Below, one piece after another: positions 61,417 through 64,000 of a stretch of 64,000 nt of DNA (its first letter is position 1; each line of letters begins with the position of its first letter). This stretch comes from Dehalococcoidia bacterium (GTDB lineage Bacteria > Chloroflexota > Dehalococcoidia > Tepidiformales > Tepidiformaceae). The translations under genes were made by a program, and so were the position numbers. The notes beneath the pieces were generated by a model. That model had not been told where the DNA came from. It ran no database searches and saw only the letters and a program-made list of their open reading frames with translations. The stretch is from NCBI GenBank assembly GCA_020850615.1, contig JADZEI010000027.1, positions 1 to 64,000 of the forward strand. The letters are read 5' to 3'.

Positions 61417-62514
61417 ATGCTGATCCCGGACGACCCCCGTGCGCGGTACCGCGCGGACGAGCTGACCGCCTTCACCGCGGCCGTGTTCGAGCGCTTCGAC
61501 ATGCCTGCGGGCGATGCGGCGGCCGCGGCGGAGGTGCTGATCGACGCCGACATCTCGGGAATCGAGTCGCACGGGATCGCCCACCTCCCGTGGCACCCGG
61601 GGTACGCCCCGGGGTTCAAGAACAGCATCGTGAACCCGCGGCCCGAGATCCGGATCGAGCGGGACAGCGCCGTCGCCGCGACCTGGGACGCGGGCGGGGG
61701 CCTCGGGGTGCTAGTCGCGCGGCGGGCGATGGAGGCGTGCATCGCGAAGGCGGACGCGACGGGCATGGGCATGATCGCGGTGCGCAACGGGCGGCACTTC
61801 GGGGCAGCCGGCTACTACGCGCGGATGGCCGCCGAGCGCGACATGGTCGGCATGGCGATGTGCAACGTGCTGCCGCTGGCGACGGCGAGCGGCAGCATCG
61901 ACCGCGCCTTCGGGACGAACCCGATCGCGATGGGCGCACCGGTCCAGGACGACCACCCGTTCCTGCTCGACATGGCGACGACGGCGGTCGCGGGCGGCAA
62001 GCTCGAGATCGCGATGCGCCAGGGCAAGGGCATCCCGGCGGGGTGGGCGGTCGACGCCGCGGGCGCCGAGACCGCCGACCCGGCGATCCTGCGGGCCGGC
62101 GGTGCGCTCACACCGCTTGGTTCGACCGTGGTGACGAGCGCGCACAAGGGCTACGGCCTCGGCATCATGGTCGACATCCTCACGGGCGTGCTGCCGGGCA
62201 TGGGGAGTGCCATCTTCGCGCCGCGCCACGAGCAGGGCTGGTGGTTCGCCGCCTGGCGGATCGACGCGTTCCGCGACGTCGATGGGTTCAAGGCGGACAT
62301 GAAGCGGATGGTGGACCACCTGCGCACGCTGCGGCCCCTGCCCGGCATCGACCGCGTGCGCGTGGCCGGCGACCCCGAGTTCGAAGCGCGCGAAGACCGG
62401 CTCGCGAACGGCGTGCCGCTCGACGAGGAGACGATCGAGCAGCTCAAGACGCTCGCGACCGACCTGGGGCTGGAGTTCCCGGCGCCGATCGCGGCCGCCA
62501 GGGACGACGGCTAG
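61417..62514 (+). CDS. Ldh-family malate/lactate-type oxidoreductase
   Basis: ATG 61417 with GGAGG eight bases upstream gives 365 residues. GIESHGIAHLPWHP, VRNGRHFGAAGYYA and AHKGYGLGIMVDIL are family signatures. Members oxidise 2-hydroxy acids with NAD(P). The neighbouring 2-keto-3-deoxy aldolase makes sugar-acid catabolism plausible. Confidence 0.88.
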   Translation: MLIPDDPRARYRADELTAFTAAVFERFDMPAGDAAAAAEVLIDADISGIESHGIAHLPWHPGYAPGFKNSIVNPRPEIRIERDSAVAATWDAGGGLGVLVARRAMEACIAKADATGMGMIAVRNGRHFGAAGYYARMAAERDMVGMAMCNVLPLATASGSIDRAFGTNPIAMGAPVQDDHPFLLDMATTAVAGGKLEIAMRQGKGIPAGWAVDAAGAETADPAILRAGGALTPLGSTVVTSAHKGYGLGIMVDILTGVLPGMGSAIFAPRHEQGWWFAAWRIDAFRDVDGFKADMKRMVDHLRTLRPLPGIDRVRVAGDPEFEAREDRLANGVPLDEETIEQLKTLATDLGLEFPAPIAAARDDG

Positions 62515-63293
62515 CCGTAGACCGGCTTCGTCCCGTCCGCCGTGCCCTTCGCCACCTTGAGGTCGGCCTGAGCCTGGATGGCGATGGACCCCGCGTCGCT
62601 GGTGATGGTGACCATGCGGTAGCCGGCTTCGCCGTGCTTGGCGGCGAGCTGCGCGTTCGCGTGGATGCCCGCGGTCACGCCGTGAGCGGCGCAGGCTTTC
62701 GCGATCTTCACGCGGGCGGATTCGAACGGCTCGCCGTTGTTCATCCCCGGCGGCAGGCCGAGCGTGATGCTCAGGTCGGCCGGGCCGACGTAGACCGCGT
62801 CGACGCCGGGCACGGAGAGGATCTCGTCGAGGCGGTCGACCGCCTGGCCGGTCTCGATCATCGGGATGCAGGCGATCTCCTGGTTCGCGCCGCGGAAGTA
62901 GTCGCTCCCGGCGTAGTAGGCCGCGCGGGTCGGGCCGAAGCTGCGGCTGCCGTCCGGGAAGTAGCGGCAGGCGGCGACGGCGGCCTTCGCTTCCTCGGCG
63001 CTGTTGACCATGGGGATGATGACGCCCATGGCGCCCGCATCGAGCACCTTGCCGATGATGCCGAATTCGTTCCACGGCACGCGCACGAAGGGGATTGTGG
63101 GGGTGCTGCCGATGGCCTGGAGCATGGTGAGCGCGACCTGATAGTCGACCAGGCCGTGCTGCATGTCGATGCAGACCCAATCGAGGCCCTGGTGGGCCAT
63201 GACTTCGGCGGAGAACGAGCTGGGGATGGAGAGCCAGCCGCCGTAGGTCATCTCGCCGCGGGCCCACTTCTCCTTGACGGTGTTCGTTCGCAT
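62511..63293 (-). CDS. HpcH/HpaI-family aldolase
   Basis: ATG 63293 with GGAGG upstream gives 260 residues. VCIDMQHGLVD (His46), an ACIPMIETGQAV glutamate and VYVGPADLSI bind metal and substrate as in 2-keto-3-deoxy-L-rhamnonate and HpaI aldolases. It splits a 2-keto-3-deoxy acid into pyruvate and an aldehyde. It converges with the Ldh gene; stops overlap by three bases. Confidence 0.92.
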   Translation of the reverse strand: MRTNTVKEKWARGEMTYGGWLSIPSSFSAEVMAHQGLDWVCIDMQHGLVDYQVALTMLQAIGSTPTIPFVRVPWNEFGIIGKVLDAGAMGVIIPMVNSAEEAKAAVAACRYFPDGSRSFGPTRAAYYAGSDYFRGANQEIACIPMIETGQAVDRLDEILSVPGVDAVYVGPADLSITLGLPPGMNNGEPFESARVKIAKACAAHGVTAGIHANAQLAAKHGEAGYRMVTITSDAGSIAIQAQADLKVAKGTADGTKPVYG

Positions 63294-63403
63294 GGCTGTC
63301 ACTCCTCCTGCCCGGCGATTCCCGGCGGGCGCCATTCTAGGCACATGGCCGGGCTGGCGCGCGTGGGCCGATAGCGGGCAGAATCGCGGCCGGAGGAACT
63401 GCG

Positions 63404-64000
63404 ATGCCCGACCTGCTGTACGAGAAGCACGAGAACTACGCCATCTTCACCATGAACCGGCCGGAGCGGCTCAACGCCCTCGGCGGCACCATGCAGGCCG
63501 AGCTCCAGGAGGCGCTGGCCGACTTGTCCGCCGACCAGGCCATGCGCTGCGGGATCGTCACCGGCGCCGGGCGGGCGTTCAGCGCGGGCGCTGACCTGAA
63601 GGAGATGTCCGCCCGCAACGCCGAGATGTCGCCCGGCGAGGCCCGCGGCCAGACGTTCCACCCGGAGATGGTGCGCTTTTCGCGGCACCCCAAGCCGTTC
63701 ATCGCTGCGGTCAACGGGCTCTGCCTGGCGGGCGGCCTCGAACGCGCGCTCGACTGCGACATCCGGATCTGCTCGACGGAGGCGTACTTCGGGCTGTTCG
63801 AAGTGAAGCGCGGGATCATGCCGGGCTACGGGATCCACCACCTTGCGCGGCTGATCCCGTTCGGGGACGCGATGTACATCATGCTGACCGCGGACCGGAT
63901 CGAGCCCGACCACGCGCTGCGCATCGGCCTGGTCCAGGAGATCACGTCGCCGGAGGGTCTGATGCCGCGCGCCGTCGCCATCGCGGAGATGATCGCGCAA
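63404..64000 (+). CDS. Enoyl-CoA hydratase/isomerase (partial, cut by window end)
   Basis: ATG 63404 follows CGGAGGA; 199 residues are visible before the window ends without a stop. NRPERLNALGG, AFSAGADLKEM and NGLCLAGGLERALDCDIRI are crotonase signatures, with the oxyanion-hole glycines present. It hydrates or isomerises enoyl-CoAs in beta-oxidation or a related route. Confidence 0.9.
   Translation, partial: MPDLLYEKHENYAIFTMNRPERLNALGGTMQAELQEALADLSADQAMRCGIVTGAGRAFSAGADLKEMSARNAEMSPGEARGQTFHPEMVRFSRHPKPFIAAVNGLCLAGGLERALDCDIRICSTEAYFGLFEVKRGIMPGYGIHHLARLIPFGDAMYIMLTADRIEPDHALRIGLVQEITSPEGLMPRAVAIAEMIAQ

Noticed and set aside
60480-63374. A 964-codon plus-strand frame over the SDR, Ldh and aldolase genes
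   Set aside because: It is an out-of-frame shadow produced by high GC. Three well-recognised genes occupy the other frames.

Overview
The window comes from a high-GC bacterium, most probably a Chloroflexota member of the Dehalococcoidia/Tepidiforma type. This is inferred from gene content, not proven: a cytidylate kinase fused to a PlsC acyltransferase and coupled to ispH and a DUF512 radical-SAM-like gene, an rplI-dnaB-DnaD-like-DnaC-like operon, an extracellular M28 peptidase with an LPLV segment, and a lamin-tail surface protein. There is no rRNA operon. One clear tRNA, tRNA-Pro(TGG), was found.

Region 1 (1-9.0 kb) is a copper-stress block. It holds the end of a sigma factor with a Cys-rich tail, a cupredoxin-like lipoprotein, an 18-Cys Csp/DUF326 copper-storage protein, a Met/His-rich exported protein, an HMA-like protein, a small membrane protein, a CopB-like P1B ATPase with a CPD motif, a ferredoxin-YHS fusion, a twice-frameshifted MFS exporter, and a BlaI/CopY repressor with its M56 membrane protease. 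A TACTA/TAGTA operator lies in front of the cupredoxin gene.

Region 2 (9.0-13.7 kb) is a decayed Rhs locus: a tRNA-Ser-like remnant, an HTH gene, and five Rhs C-terminal remnants alternating with small immunity-like genes of two families, all on the minus strand. Regions 1-2 look horizontally acquired and have lower GC than the rest.

Region 3 (13.8-31 kb) is chromosomal: DUF1801, a NatAB-type ABC exporter, a CPBP protease, a SWIM/Snf2 helicase, an acyl-CoA dehydrogenase, a coupled glycosyltransferase/membrane-protein/flippase operon, small surface proteins, a D-aminoacylase-like amidohydrolase, and a pncA-pncB NAD-salvage pair.

Region 4 (31-40 kb) holds an M28 peptidase and, in a long gap with no conventional gene, three tandem copies of a 16-codon ORF (consensus M-Y/F-RRLHVIYRVWEVDS) with mostly synonymous differences and a following terminator. 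This is the most novel-looking item here. A 648-aa protein of unknown function, a Lon-like protease, a phosphoribosyltransferase and an amber-split HEAT-like gene follow.

Region 5 (40.2-54.9 kb) is core: twin promoters, one carrying a LexA-like palindrome, ahead of rplI-dnaB-DnaD-like-tandem DnaC-like; an aminotransferase divergent from a MarR regulator; then a minus-strand overlapping operon running LTD surface protein, rluB-like with a long disordered tail, cmk-plsC, ispH, DUF512; tRNA-Pro; pyrD.

Region 6 (54.9-64 kb) is catabolic: DUF6285 and APH-like kinase, two coupled zinc alcohol dehydrogenases, a tandem-SDR fusion, an SDR, an Ldh-family oxidoreductase, an HpaI-type aldolase, and an enoyl-CoA hydratase cut by the window end. 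Together with the acyl-CoA dehydrogenase these suggest use of alcohols, hydroxy or keto acids and acyl-CoAs.
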